Positions 1 through 9,176 of a stretch of 64,000 bases of DNA are shown piece after piece; position 1 is the first letter of the stretch, and the number at the start of each line of letters is the position of its first letter. Below the pieces are notes generated by a model. That model was given only the letters and a program-made list of their open reading frames with translations. It ran no database searches and was not told where the DNA came from. Location: the NCBI RefSeq assembly GCF_000968685.2, contig NZ_LAKD02000049.1:62001-126000 (forward strand). The letters run 5' to 3'. The position numbers were made by a program, and so were the translations under genes. The stretch comes from Streptomyces antioxidans. Lineage in GTDB: Bacteria > Actinomycetota > Actinomycetes > Streptomycetales > Streptomycetaceae.

Positions 1-60
1 AAGTGCGTCGAGGAGTTCGAGGCGCTCCAGCAGGTGCTGGACGCCCAGCCCCGCAGATGA
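1..60 (+). CDS. mreB: MreB rod-shape protein, C-terminal end only
   Basis: The first 60 bases read as 19 codons ending in TGA. The encoded tail (KCVEEFEALQQVLDAQP...) resembles the C-terminus of actinobacterial MreB. The gene lies directly upstream of mreC, as expected for mreB. MreB is the actin-like filament protein that organises the wall-synthesis complex; in Streptomyces it acts mainly in spore-wall formation (family knowledge). Only the last residues are in the window, so the call rests mostly on context. Confidence 0.75.
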   Translation, partial: KCVEEFEALQQVLDAQPRR

Positions 61-211
61 GCGGATGACAATCCGGCGGACCGGCCGTACGGGTGGTTGG
101 CTGCTCGTGCGGCGGAACGCTGATATACAGGCATAAGGCTCCCCAGGACCGACCGGGTCACCACATCCCCGGCTCCGGTCCGACTTCGACGAGGAAGGCA
201 CGTCGCCGCAC
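61..211 (+). promoter_or_regulatory. mreB-mreC intergenic region with weak candidate promoter
   Basis: This 151-bp gap between the mreB stop and the mreC GTG contains TATACA at 124-129, a possible -10 box. No convincing -35 lies at 17-18 bp. It may give mreC a promoter of its own in addition to read-through from mreB. Nothing else was recognised. Confidence 0.25.
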
Positions 212-1156
212 GTGAGGGACACACGAGAGAGCCGGCTGCTGCTGGTGCTGCTGGTCGCCATCGCGTTCGCGCTGATCACGGTGGATATCCGCGGCGGCGA
301 GGACTCACCCCTCGATGGCGCCCGGCACGCCGCCGCGTCCGTCTTCGGGCCCGTGGAGGACGGCGTCGCCTCCGCCGTGGACCCGGTCGGCAACGCGGTC
401 GCCGCCGTACGGGAATCCGGTGACCGGCACGACCGGGTCCGCCGGCTGGAGGAGGAGAACACCAAGCTCAAGCAGCGGCTCGGCAACAACGCCCGGGACC
501 GTGCCCGCTCCGCCGAGCTCGACAAGCTGCTCAAGACCGCCGGGGCCGGTCAATACGGCATCAAGGGCGCCCAGGTCATCGGCATCGGCGCCGCCCAGGG
601 CTTCTCCTGGACCGTCACCATCGACATGGGCAGCAGCGACGGCATCCGCCGCGACATGACCGTCATCAACGGCGACGGGCTGGTCGGCCGGGTCACCACC
701 GTCGGCTCCTCGACGGCCACCGTGCTGCTCGCCATCGACCCGGACTTCACCGTCGGCACCCGTATGGAGGGATCGGGCGAGCTCGGTTTCGCCACCGGGC
801 GCGGTGACCGCTCGCTCCATGTGCAGCTCCTCAACGGAAAGGCCCGGATCAAGAAGGGCGACCGGATGGTCACCTTCGGCTCCCAGGCGGACAAGCCGTT
901 CGTCCCCGGGGTCCCGGTCGGCAAGGTCGTCCGCGTCGATCCCACCGGCGGCGATCTGACCCGCACGCTGCAGGTGCGTCCGTACGTGCGGTTCAGCAAG
1001 CTGGACATCGTCGGGGTCGTCGTCCAGCCGCCGCGCGCCAATCCGCGGGACGCGGTGCTCCCGCCCAAGCCCGCGAAGCCCAAGCCGACGCCCACGGTCA
1101 CCGTCACGGCCAACCCCTCCGCCTCCGCCACCAGCCCGGCCGCCAACAGGAGCTGA
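212..1156 (+). CDS. mreC: Rod shape-determining protein MreC
   Basis: The 314-residue protein has an N-terminal membrane anchor at about residues 8-26, a short coiled coil at about 72-108 (RRLEEENTKLKQRL) and the beta-rich periplasmic-type MreC domain to about residue 275. A Pro/Lys/Thr/Ser-rich tail follows. MreC scaffolds MreB, MreD and PBP2 in the elongasome; in Streptomyces the mre cluster is tied to spore-wall synthesis. The start is GTG at 212. It sits between mreB and mreD, with only 3 bp to mreD, so co-transcription is likely. Confidence 0.95.
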   Translation: MRDTRESRLLLVLLVAIAFALITVDIRGGEDSPLDGARHAAASVFGPVEDGVASAVDPVGNAVAAVRESGDRHDRVRRLEEENTKLKQRLGNNARDRARSAELDKLLKTAGAGQYGIKGAQVIGIGAAQGFSWTVTIDMGSSDGIRRDMTVINGDGLVGRVTTVGSSTATVLLAIDPDFTVGTRMEGSGELGFATGRGDRSLHVQLLNGKARIKKGDRMVTFGSQADKPFVPGVPVGKVVRVDPTGGDLTRTLQVRPYVRFSKLDIVGVVVQPPRANPRDAVLPPKPAKPKPTPTVTVTANPSASATSPAANRS

Positions 1157-1159
1157 CCG

Positions 1160-1870
1160 ATGCTGCACCTCAACCGGATCGTCCTGTCGACCTGCCTGGT
1201 GGTCTTCGCCCTCGTCGTCCAGATCTGCGTACTGGCCCGCCTCCAACTGCCCGGCGCCGTCCCCGACCTGCTGCTGCTCGTCGTGCTCGGCCTCGCGCTC
1301 GTCTACGGCCACACCGGCGGCGCGCTCATCGGCTTCGCCGCGGGGCTGCTCGCCGACTTCGCCCCGCCCGCCGACCACGCCGCCGGCCGCTACGCCCTCG
1401 TGCTGTGCGTCATCGGCTATCTGGCCGGGCTCGCCAAACCGGAGAGCGGCCAGCTCAGGTCGGCCTCCGGGCCGATGCTGGTGGTCGTGGCGGCGGCCAT
1501 CGGCGCCACGCTGCTGTACGCCGGGGTCGGCATCCTCGTCGGCGACGACGCGGCCCGCCAGGTGGGCCTGGCCAAGCTGCTGTTCACCGCGGCCCTCTAC
1601 GACCTGCTGCTGGCCCCCTTCACGGTGCCGCTGATCATGGGGCTCGCCAGACGGAGTGAGAACGATCCGATGGCCGACAGCGCGGGCGGCGGCGAGAGCC
1701 CGTCCCGCTGGATCAGCACGGCGGGCGGCGTCAGCACCAGCCGGATCGGCCGGATGACCCGGCTCAGGCGGCCGGGCCGGACGCCGCGGATCGGCAGTCA
1801 GCGCGGCGGGCTGCTGCCCCGCTCGGGGAAGAGCAGGACGGCACGCATCAAGGGGGTCAAGCGCCTGTGA
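1160..1870 (+). CDS. mreD: Rod shape-determining protein MreD
   Basis: This 236-residue integral membrane protein has about five hydrophobic segments in the first 165 residues, matching the usual MreD length of about 160-170. Its ATG follows mreC by 3 bp. The extra roughly 70 residues at the C-terminus are polar and strongly basic (many R/G/S) and probably cytoplasmic. MreD partners MreC in the membrane part of the wall-synthesis complex. The basic tail is longer than in most MreD proteins outside actinomycetes. Confidence 0.93.
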   Translation: MLHLNRIVLSTCLVVFALVVQICVLARLQLPGAVPDLLLLVVLGLALVYGHTGGALIGFAAGLLADFAPPADHAAGRYALVLCVIGYLAGLAKPESGQLRSASGPMLVVVAAAIGATLLYAGVGILVGDDAARQVGLAKLLFTAALYDLLLAPFTVPLIMGLARRSENDPMADSAGGGESPSRWISTAGGVSTSRIGRMTRLRRPGRTPRIGSQRGGLLPRSGKSRTARIKGVKRL

Positions 1871-1957
1871 GTAACGCCCTCCCGCCGTCCGCCGCCCGGC
1901 CGTCTCCCGCCGCCCTCCCGTCGCCCGCCACCACCCTCAACGGAGGCGCTGCGCGTC

Positions 1958-4102
1958 ATGAGTAACATCCCTGAGACCGGAAGGACCTCCCGGGTCACCA
2001 TCCGGCTCGTCGGCCTCCAGATCCTGGTCTTCTCACTGCTGCTGACCCTCGGCGGACGCCTGTGGTACCTCCAGATCCGCAACGGCGACGAGTACACCGC
2101 CGAAGCCGCCAACAACCACGTCCAGCAGGTCGTCCACCCCGCCGTGCGCGGTTCCATACTGGACGCCCGCGGGGTGCCGCTGGCCGACAACGAGACCCGT
2201 CTGGTGGTCTCCGCCAGCCGCACCGAGCTGATGAAGATGCCGGACCAGGGCAAGGCCGCCCTCACCCGCCTCGCCGACGTCCTGGGGATGAAGCCCAAGG
2301 ACGTCATGGACAAGGTCCGGCTGTGCGACGCCAAGACCCCCCAGCCCTGCTGGAACGGCTCCCCGTACCAGCCCATCCCGATCACCGACGAGGCCAGCGC
2401 CAAGCAGGCGCTCCAGATCCGCGAGCGCGAAGAGGACTTCCCCGGCATCAGCGCCGAGCCCACCGCCGTGCGCCGCTATGCCGCGCCCGCCGGTTCCAAC
2501 GCCGCCCAGGTGCTCGGCTATCTCTCCCCGGTCACCGATGAGCAGGTGAAGGAGGCCGAGGACTCCAAGTCGCCGCTGCTCCGCTCCGACCAGGTCGGCA
2601 GCAACGGCCTCGAGCGCCAGTACGACAGCGAGCTGCGCGGCAAGGCGGGCGTGACCCGCTATGAGGTCGACAACCTCGGCCGGGTCATCGGCCAGCGGGA
2701 GAGTCAGCGGGCCCTTCCCGGCGCCAACGTGGTCACCAGCATCGACTCACGGGTCCAGTCGGTCGCGGAGAAGGAGCTGGAGCAGGCGATGCGGGACGCC
2801 CGCAAGCAGCACGACCGGAACACCGGCACCAACTACAAGGCGGACTCCGGCGCGGTCGTGGTCATGGAGGCCAAGACCGGCCGGGTGGTGGCCATGGCGT
2901 CCAACCCGACGTACGACCCCAACGCCTGGGTCGGCGGCATCTCCGGCAAGGACTACAAGCAGCTCACCGGTAAGAAGTCCAACTACCCGCTGCTCAACCG
3001 GGCGATCCAGGGCCAGGCGGCCCCCGGCTCGATCTTCAAGGTCATCCCGACGACCGCCGCGGTCAACGCCGGCTACGACTTCAACGGCCCCTACGCCTGC
3101 ACCAGCTCGTTCAACATCGGCAGCCAGGTCTTCAAGAACTTCGAGTCCGAGAACTACGGCGGGATCAGCCTCGGCCGCGCGCTCGAGGTCTCCTGCGACA
3201 CCGTCTTCTACCGGATCGCCTACGACGAGTGGAAGAAGGACGGCGGCAACAAGCCCAAGAAGAAGCCGGGGGACTGGTTCTACCGGACCGCCCACAAGTT
3301 CGGCCTCGGCAAGGAGACCGGGATCGACCTGCCCAACGAGGTCACCGGCCGGGTCCCGGACCGCCAGTGGAAGAAGGACTACTGGAAGGCCAACAAGGAC
3401 GCCTGGTGCAAGTCCGGCAAGAAGGGTGGGTCCTACGGCGAGCGGATCGCCTACGAGAACTGCCTCGAGGGCATGAAGATGCGTGCCGGTGACTCCGTGA
3501 ACTACTCCATCGGCCAGGGTGACACCCTCGTCACCCCGATCCAGATGGCCACCATCTACGCGGCCATCAGCAACGGCGGAACGCTCCACGACCCGACCGT
3601 CGGCAAGGCGATCGTCAGCCCCGACGGCAAGGACATCCAGGAGATCAAGCCGAAGGCGCACGGCAAGCTGCCGATCAGCGCGAGTCTGCACAAGAAGATC
3701 GACAACGCGCTCGCGGGCGTGGCCACCCGGGGCACCGCCGCCTGGCGGTTCCAGGGCTGGCCGCAGGACAAGATCCCGATGCACGCCAAGACCGGTACCG
3801 CGGAGGTCTACGGCAAGCAGACCACCTCGTGGTTCGCCACGTACACCAAGGACTACACGGTCGTCATGACGATCTCCCAGGGTGGTACCGGCTCCGGTGC
3901 CTCAGGACCCGCCGTGCGCAAGATCTACGACGCGCTGTACGGGGTCGGCGCCAAGGGCGGCATCGACAAGAAGAAGGCCCTGCTGCCCCAGCCGCAGGCC
4001 AAACTGCCGAAGATCTCGTCCGACGGTTCCATCGAGCCCCAGCCGCTGGGCAAGCAGTTCGAGGCGGCGTCGCGGGAGCGGCGGCGGGGCGGTGATTCAT
4101 GA
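1958..4102 (+). CDS. mrdA: Penicillin-binding protein 2 (peptidoglycan transpeptidase)
   Basis: This is a 714-residue class B PBP. An N-terminal signal-anchor (about residues 12-35) is followed by a PBP dimerisation domain and the transpeptidase domain. Visible active-site motifs are S358-I-F-K361 (SxxK), an SCD triplet in the second-motif region, and K611-T-G (HAKTGTAEV). The start at ATG 1958 is supported by GGAGG about 13 nt upstream. The stop overlaps the rodA start (ATGA), indicating translational coupling with its glycosyltransferase partner. The protein cross-links peptidoglycan in the Mre complex. Confidence 0.96.
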   Translation: MSNIPETGRTSRVTIRLVGLQILVFSLLLTLGGRLWYLQIRNGDEYTAEAANNHVQQVVHPAVRGSILDARGVPLADNETRLVVSASRTELMKMPDQGKAALTRLADVLGMKPKDVMDKVRLCDAKTPQPCWNGSPYQPIPITDEASAKQALQIREREEDFPGISAEPTAVRRYAAPAGSNAAQVLGYLSPVTDEQVKEAEDSKSPLLRSDQVGSNGLERQYDSELRGKAGVTRYEVDNLGRVIGQRESQRALPGANVVTSIDSRVQSVAEKELEQAMRDARKQHDRNTGTNYKADSGAVVVMEAKTGRVVAMASNPTYDPNAWVGGISGKDYKQLTGKKSNYPLLNRAIQGQAAPGSIFKVIPTTAAVNAGYDFNGPYACTSSFNIGSQVFKNFESENYGGISLGRALEVSCDTVFYRIAYDEWKKDGGNKPKKKPGDWFYRTAHKFGLGKETGIDLPNEVTGRVPDRQWKKDYWKANKDAWCKSGKKGGSYGERIAYENCLEGMKMRAGDSVNYSIGQGDTLVTPIQMATIYAAISNGGTLHDPTVGKAIVSPDGKDIQEIKPKAHGKLPISASLHKKIDNALAGVATRGTAAWRFQGWPQDKIPMHAKTGTAEVYGKQTTSWFATYTKDYTVVMTISQGGTGSGASGPAVRKIYDALYGVGAKGGIDKKKALLPQPQAKLPKISSDGSIEPQPLGKQFEAASRERRRGGDS

Positions 4103-5301
4103 GCACGTCCACGCACGGGTACTCCGTCCGCCGCTTCACCCCGGAGCGCGGCGCCTGGGGCAAGCTCATGGCGCGGGACTCGGTCGTCCGCCGCCTGGAC
4201 TGGGTGCTGCTGCTCACCGCGCTGGCCCTGTCCGCGATCGGCGGGGCGCTCGTCTACTCCGCCACCCGCAACCGCACCGAGCTCAACCAGGGCGACCCGT
4301 ACTACTTCCTGGTCCGGCACGCCCTCAACACCGGCATCGGGCTGCTGCTCGCCATCGGCACCGTCTGGCTGGGCCACCGCACCCTGCGCGGCGCGGTCCC
4401 GGTCCTCTACGGGCTGTCCGTGATCCTCGTCCTCGCCGTGCTCACCCCGCTGGGCTCCACGATCAACGGCGCACACGCGTGGATCGTGGTCGGCGGCGGA
4501 TTCTCCATTCAGCCGGGTGAGTTCGCCAAGATCACGATCATTCTGGGGATGGCGATGCTGCTGGCCGCGCGGGTGGACGCGGGCGACCGGCTCAACCCCG
4601 ACCACCGCACCGTCGTCCAGGCGCTCGGCCTGGCCGCGCTGCCCATCGTGATCGTGCTGCTGATGCCGGACCTCGGCTCGGTGATGGTCATGGCGATGAT
4701 CGTGCTCGCCGTGCTGCTCTCCTCCGGAGCCTCCAACCGGTGGATCGCGGGGCTCATCCTCACGGCCGTGGCGGGCGCGCTGCTCGTCTGGCAGCTGCAC
4801 ATCCTGGACCAGTACCAGATCGACCGCTTCGCGGCCTTCGCCAACCCCGCGCTCGACCCGGCCGGGGTCGGCTACAACACCAACCAGGCGCGGATCGCGA
4901 TCGGCTCGGGCGGGCTCACCGGTAAGGGGCTCTTCCACGGCACCCAGACCACCGGTCAGTTCGTCCCCGAGCAGCAGACCGACTTCGTCTTCACGGTCGC
5001 GGGCGAGGAGCTGGGCTTCCTCGGCGCGGGCCTGATCATCGTGCTGCTGGGGGTCGTGCTGTGGCGCGCCTGCCGGATCGCGCGCGACACCACGGAGCTG
5101 TACGGGACGGTCGTCGCGGCCGGGATCATCGCCTGGTTCGCCTTCCAGTCCTTCGAGAACATCGGGATGACGCTGGGCATCATGCCGGTGGCCGGTCTGC
5201 CGCTGCCGTTCGTCTCCTACGGCGGGTCCTCGATGTTCGCCGTATGGATCGCGGTCGGGTTGCTGCAGTCCATCCGGGTGCAGAGGCCCGTCTCCGCGTA
5301 G
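4099..5301 (+). CDS. rodA: SEDS-family peptidoglycan glycosyltransferase RodA
   Basis: This 400-residue polytopic protein has about ten membrane spans. It carries typical SEDS features: the pore-loop region around GFSIQPGEFAKI, the segment with TDFVFTVAGEELGFLG, and the C-terminal LPFVSYGGSS. It polymerises lipid II into glycan strands together with the preceding PBP2; the 4-bp overlap of the two genes supports the pairing. FtsW is the related division paralogue, but the mre context makes RodA the better call. Confidence 0.95.
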   Translation: MSTSTHGYSVRRFTPERGAWGKLMARDSVVRRLDWVLLLTALALSAIGGALVYSATRNRTELNQGDPYYFLVRHALNTGIGLLLAIGTVWLGHRTLRGAVPVLYGLSVILVLAVLTPLGSTINGAHAWIVVGGGFSIQPGEFAKITIILGMAMLLAARVDAGDRLNPDHRTVVQALGLAALPIVIVLLMPDLGSVMVMAMIVLAVLLSSGASNRWIAGLILTAVAGALLVWQLHILDQYQIDRFAAFANPALDPAGVGYNTNQARIAIGSGGLTGKGLFHGTQTTGQFVPEQQTDFVFTVAGEELGFLGAGLIIVLLGVVLWRACRIARDTTELYGTVVAAGIIAWFAFQSFENIGMTLGIMPVAGLPLPFVSYGGSSMFAVWIAVGLLQSIRVQRPVSA

Positions 5302-5374
5302 GGCCCGCACAGGGCCCGGCTGGCATCACGTTCCGCTTGAGGCTGATAAGCCCGAGTTCGGGTACGTGACTCCT

Positions 5375-7012
5375 ATGGTGGACACGAAGCAGGAGATAGA
5401 ACGCAAGTACGAGGCCACCGCCGAGGAAGCCGGTCCGTCCGGGCGGCCCGACCTGCCGGGCCTGCCCGAACTGACCGGAGCGGGCCCGGTCGCGACCGTG
5501 GTGAGCCGGGGAGTCGCCACCCTGGAGGCCACCTACTACGACACCCCCGGGCGGCGGCTGCTGGCCGACGGCATCACCTTGCGCCACCGCACCGGCGGCC
5601 GTGACGAGGGCTGGCATCTGAAGCTGCCCGTCGGCCCGGACACCCGGGAGGAGCTGTGGGCACCGCTCGGCGACGAGGTCCCCGCCGAGCTGGCCGCGCT
5701 GCTGCGCTCGCGGGTCCGCCACGATCCGCTGCGTCCGCTCGCTCATCTGCACACCGAACGGGACCGCAAGGACCTGGTGGACGCCGACGGCACGGTGCTC
5801 GCCGAGGTGTCCGTCGACCGGGTGACGGCCCGGCGGCTGGCGCCCGAGGAGGGCGAACCGGCCCGGTGGACCGAGGTCGAGGTCGAGCTCGCCGAGGGCC
5901 GGGGCCAGGACCAGCGGTTGCTCGACACGGTCGAGGCGCGGCTGCGCGACGGCGGTCTGCACCGCGCCGACAGCCCCTCCAAGCTCGCCAAGGCCCTGAC
6001 CGAGACGGAGAGGGCCGCGGTCGCGGCCGAGAGCGGCGGAGCCGGGCCCGGCAGGCCCGCCAAGCCCGGCAGGCCCGCGAAGACCGCCCGTCAGGTCGAG
6101 CGTGCCGCGTCGGCGCCCCGCCGGCCGCTCGGCGCCGACGATGTCGTCCTGGACTACGTACGCCGTCAGTTCGACGCCCTGGTGCGACTCGACCCGGCCG
6201 TGCGCGGGGACGTGCCGGACGCGGTGCACCGGATGCGGGTGGCCACCCGCAGGCTGCGCAGCGCGTTCCGCTCCTACCGCGAGGTCCTGGACCGTACGGT
6301 GACCGATCCGCTCGGCGACGAGCTGAAGTGGCTGGCCGGTGAGCTCGGTGTGGAACGCGACCGCGAGGTGCTCACCGATCGGCTCCAGGGCCACCTCGCC
6401 GAACTGCCGGCGGAGCTCCGGCGCGGCCCGGTGCGCGAACGGCTGCACCACTGGTCCCACGGGCGGCGCGACGGCGCCCGCGCCACCGTCCTGGGCGCAC
6501 TGGACAGCGACCGCTACCTCACCCTCCTGGACGCCCTCGACGCCCTGGTGGCCGATCCGCCGCTGCGCCGCGGTGCCGCGAAGCCCGCCGCGCCGGTGGC
6601 CGCCAAGGCGGTGCTGCGCGACTACGAGCGGCTGGCGGGCCGTATGGCCACCGCGCTGGAGACGCCCCCGGGGCCGGACCGGGACATCGCCATCCACCAG
6701 GCCCGCAAGGCCGCCAAGCGGGTGCGCTACGCGGCCGAGACGGCCCGGCCCGCGCTCGGCAAGTCCGCCAAGCGGTTCGCCCGCCGCATGCGGGCCGTGC
6801 AGGACGTGCTCGGCGACCACCAGGACAGCGTCGTGGCCCGCGAGGCGCTGCGGCAGCTGGCCACCCAGGCCCATGGGGCGGGGGAGAGTGACTTCACCTT
6901 CGGGCTGCTGTACGGCAGGGAGGAGGAGCGGGCCGCGGCCCGCGAGCGCGAGCTGCCGGAGCTGTGGGCCGAGGTCTCGCGCACGAAGCACCGGGCGGAC
7001 CTGGAGGTGTGA
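5375..7012 (+). CDS. CYTH and CHAD domain-containing protein
   Basis: The N-terminal part (about residues 1-200) is a CYTH domain with the signature ExExK (EIERK) right after the start. Residues about 250-545 form a CHAD domain, an alpha-helical array rich in conserved His/Arg/Lys (RMRVATRRLRSAF, HQARKAAKRVRYAAE). A Gly/Pro/Lys linker near residues 215-235 joins them. CYTH enzymes hydrolyse triphosphates and CHAD domains bind polyphosphate, so a role in polyphosphate or triphosphate metabolism is likely; the exact substrate is not visible. ATG 5375 fits the usual start of this family; an in-frame GTG at 5366 is possible. Confidence 0.85.
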   Translation: MVDTKQEIERKYEATAEEAGPSGRPDLPGLPELTGAGPVATVVSRGVATLEATYYDTPGRRLLADGITLRHRTGGRDEGWHLKLPVGPDTREELWAPLGDEVPAELAALLRSRVRHDPLRPLAHLHTERDRKDLVDADGTVLAEVSVDRVTARRLAPEEGEPARWTEVEVELAEGRGQDQRLLDTVEARLRDGGLHRADSPSKLAKALTETERAAVAAESGGAGPGRPAKPGRPAKTARQVERAASAPRRPLGADDVVLDYVRRQFDALVRLDPAVRGDVPDAVHRMRVATRRLRSAFRSYREVLDRTVTDPLGDELKWLAGELGVERDREVLTDRLQGHLAELPAELRRGPVRERLHHWSHGRRDGARATVLGALDSDRYLTLLDALDALVADPPLRRGAAKPAAPVAAKAVLRDYERLAGRMATALETPPGPDRDIAIHQARKAAKRVRYAAETARPALGKSAKRFARRMRAVQDVLGDHQDSVVAREALRQLATQAHGAGESDFTFGLLYGREEERAAARERELPELWAEVSRTKHRADLEV

Positions 7013-7103
7013 CGGGGCGGACCCGGGGCCCGATCCGAGGCGAGGGCGCCCGGCGGGGCAGGTACGCTTGAGGGTCACCCCTGTCGGCGCACGAAGGTTA
7101 CTG

Positions 7104-9026
7104 ATGTCTGTCGAGTCGGTCTTCCCACAGCTCGAGGCCCTGCTCCCCCATGTGCAGAAGCCGATCCAGTACGTCGGCGGTGAGCTGAACTCCACCGTCA
7201 AGCCGTGGGAGGCGTGCGACGTCCGCTGGTCGCTCATGTACCCGGACGCCTACGAGGTCGGGCTCCCCAACCAGGGCGTCATGATCCTTTACGAGGTCCT
7301 CAACGAGCGCGAGGGCGTGCTCGCCGAGCGCACCTACAGCGTGTGGCCGGACCTCGAGGAGCTGATGCGCGAGCACAAGGTGCCGCAGTTCACCGTGGAT
7401 TCGCACCGCCCGGTGTCCGCGTTCGACTTCCTCGGCGTCTCGTTCTCCACCGAGCTGGGATACACCAACCTGCTCACCGCGCTGGACCTCGCGGGCGTCC
7501 CCCTGGACGCCGTGGACCGCACCGAGGACCACCCCGTCGTGGTCGCGGGCGGCCACGCCGCGTTCAACCCCGAGCCGATCGCCGACTTCATCGACTGCGC
7601 GGTGATCGGCGACGGTGAGCAGGCCGTGCTCGACATGACCGGGATCCTCCGTGCTTGGAAGGCCGAGGGCCGCCCGGGCGGCCGGGACGAACTGCTCTTC
7701 CGCCTCGCCCGCACCGGCAGCGTCTACGTCCCGAAGTTCTACGACGTGGAGTACCTGGCCGACGGGCGGATCTCGCGCGTGGTGCCGAACCGCTCGGGCG
7801 TGCCGTGGCGGGTGTCCAAGCACACCGTCATGGACCTCGACGAATGGCCCTACCCCAAGCAGCCGCTGGTTCCGCTGGCCGAGACCGTCCACGAGCGGAT
7901 GTCGGTGGAGATCTTCCGCGGCTGCACCCGGGGCTGCCGCTTCTGCCAGGCGGGCATGATCACCCGGCCGGTGCGCGAGCGGTCGATCACCGGGATCGGC
8001 GAGATGGTCGACAAGGGGCTGAAGGCCACCGGTTTCGAGGAGGTCGGCCTGCTGTCGCTGTCCTCCGCCGACCACACCGAGATCGGCGACGTCGCCAAGG
8101 GCCTCGCCGACCGGTACGAGGAGGACAAGATCGGCCTGTCCCTCCCGTCGACCCGGGTGGACGCCTTCAACATCGACCTCGCCAACGAGCTGACCCGCAA
8201 CGGGCGTCGCTCGGGCCTCACCTTCGCCCCCGAGGGCGGCAGTGAGCGCATCCGTAAGGTCATCAACAAGATGGTCTCGGAAGAAGACCTCATCCGTACG
8301 GTGGCCACCGCGTACGGGAACGGCTGGCGGCAGGTGAAGCTGTACTTCATGTGCGGGCTGCCCACCGAGACCGACGACGACGTGCTCCAGATCGCCGACA
8401 TGGCCACCAAGGTCATCGCCAAGGGCCGTGAGGTGTCCGGCAAGAACGACATCCGCTGCACGGTCTCCATCGGCGGCTTCGTCCCCAAGCCGCACACCCC
8501 CTTCCAGTGGGCCCCGCAGCTGAGCGCCGAGGAGACCGACGCCCGGCTGGAGAAGCTGCGCGAGAAGATCCGCGGCGACAAGAAGTACGGCCGCTCGATC
8601 GGCTTCCGCTACCACGACGGCAAGCCCGGCATCGTCGAGGGCCTGCTCTCGCGCGGCGACCGCCGGGTGGGTGCGGTCATCCGCGCCGTCTACGAGGACG
8701 GCGGCCGCTTCGACGGCTGGCGCGAGCACTTCAGCTACGACCGCTGGATGGAGTGCGCCGAGCGGACCCTGCCCGGCTTCGGCGTCGACATCGACTGGTA
8801 CACCACGCGCGAGCGCACCTACGAGGAGGTCCTGCCCTGGGACCACCTGGACTCGGGCCTCGACAAGGACTGGCTGTGGGAGGACTGGCAGGACTCCCTG
8901 GACGAGACCGAGGTCGACGACTGCCGCTGGACCCCCTGCTTCGACTGCGGCGTCTGCCCGCAGATGCAGACCGAGATCCAGATCGGCCCCACCGGACGGA
9001 AGCTGCTGCCGCTGTCGGTGAAGTAG
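7104..9026 (+). CDS. B12-binding-like radical SAM protein (TIGR03960 type)
   Basis: This 640-residue protein carries the radical SAM cluster motif C274-TRG-C278-RF-C281. Before it lies a region resembling the B12-binding-like N-terminus of this subfamily. Near the C-terminus a further Cys cluster (CRWTPCFDCGVCPQ) could bind a second Fe-S or Zn site. The family is usually adjacent or fused to a DUF2344 protein and often lies near rne; both hold here. The substrate is unknown; an RNA- or ribosome-related modification is suggested by context only. The start is ATG 7104 with GAAGG upstream. Confidence 0.88.
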   Translation: MSVESVFPQLEALLPHVQKPIQYVGGELNSTVKPWEACDVRWSLMYPDAYEVGLPNQGVMILYEVLNEREGVLAERTYSVWPDLEELMREHKVPQFTVDSHRPVSAFDFLGVSFSTELGYTNLLTALDLAGVPLDAVDRTEDHPVVVAGGHAAFNPEPIADFIDCAVIGDGEQAVLDMTGILRAWKAEGRPGGRDELLFRLARTGSVYVPKFYDVEYLADGRISRVVPNRSGVPWRVSKHTVMDLDEWPYPKQPLVPLAETVHERMSVEIFRGCTRGCRFCQAGMITRPVRERSITGIGEMVDKGLKATGFEEVGLLSLSSADHTEIGDVAKGLADRYEEDKIGLSLPSTRVDAFNIDLANELTRNGRRSGLTFAPEGGSERIRKVINKMVSEEDLIRTVATAYGNGWRQVKLYFMCGLPTETDDDVLQIADMATKVIAKGREVSGKNDIRCTVSIGGFVPKPHTPFQWAPQLSAEETDARLEKLREKIRGDKKYGRSIGFRYHDGKPGIVEGLLSRGDRRVGAVIRAVYEDGGRFDGWREHFSYDRWMECAERTLPGFGVDIDWYTTRERTYEEVLPWDHLDSGLDKDWLWEDWQDSLDETEVDDCRWTPCFDCGVCPQMQTEIQIGPTGRKLLPLSVK

Positions 9027-9112
9027 CCGTACGGCGGCGACGCGGCTGGTCGGGCGGTGGCATAGCGCTCCGGTGGCCGCATAGCCGTACGGCCGTGACG
9101 TAGCCGTACGGC
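9024..9112. repeat. Three copies of TAGCCGTACGGC after the radical SAM gene
   Basis: Copies lie at 9024-9035 (including the TAG stop of the radical SAM gene), 9082-9093 and 9101-9112. The core GCCGTACGGC is a perfect 10-bp palindrome. The intergenic space is only 150 bp. It could be slippage-derived or a protein-binding site cluster; no function is known to me. Confidence 0.7.
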
Positions 9113-9176
9113 GGCCCTGCGTGACCGGGCCGCCCGCAGCGCCCACAAAGTAGGCTGGAAGACACCGGGGCCCTAC

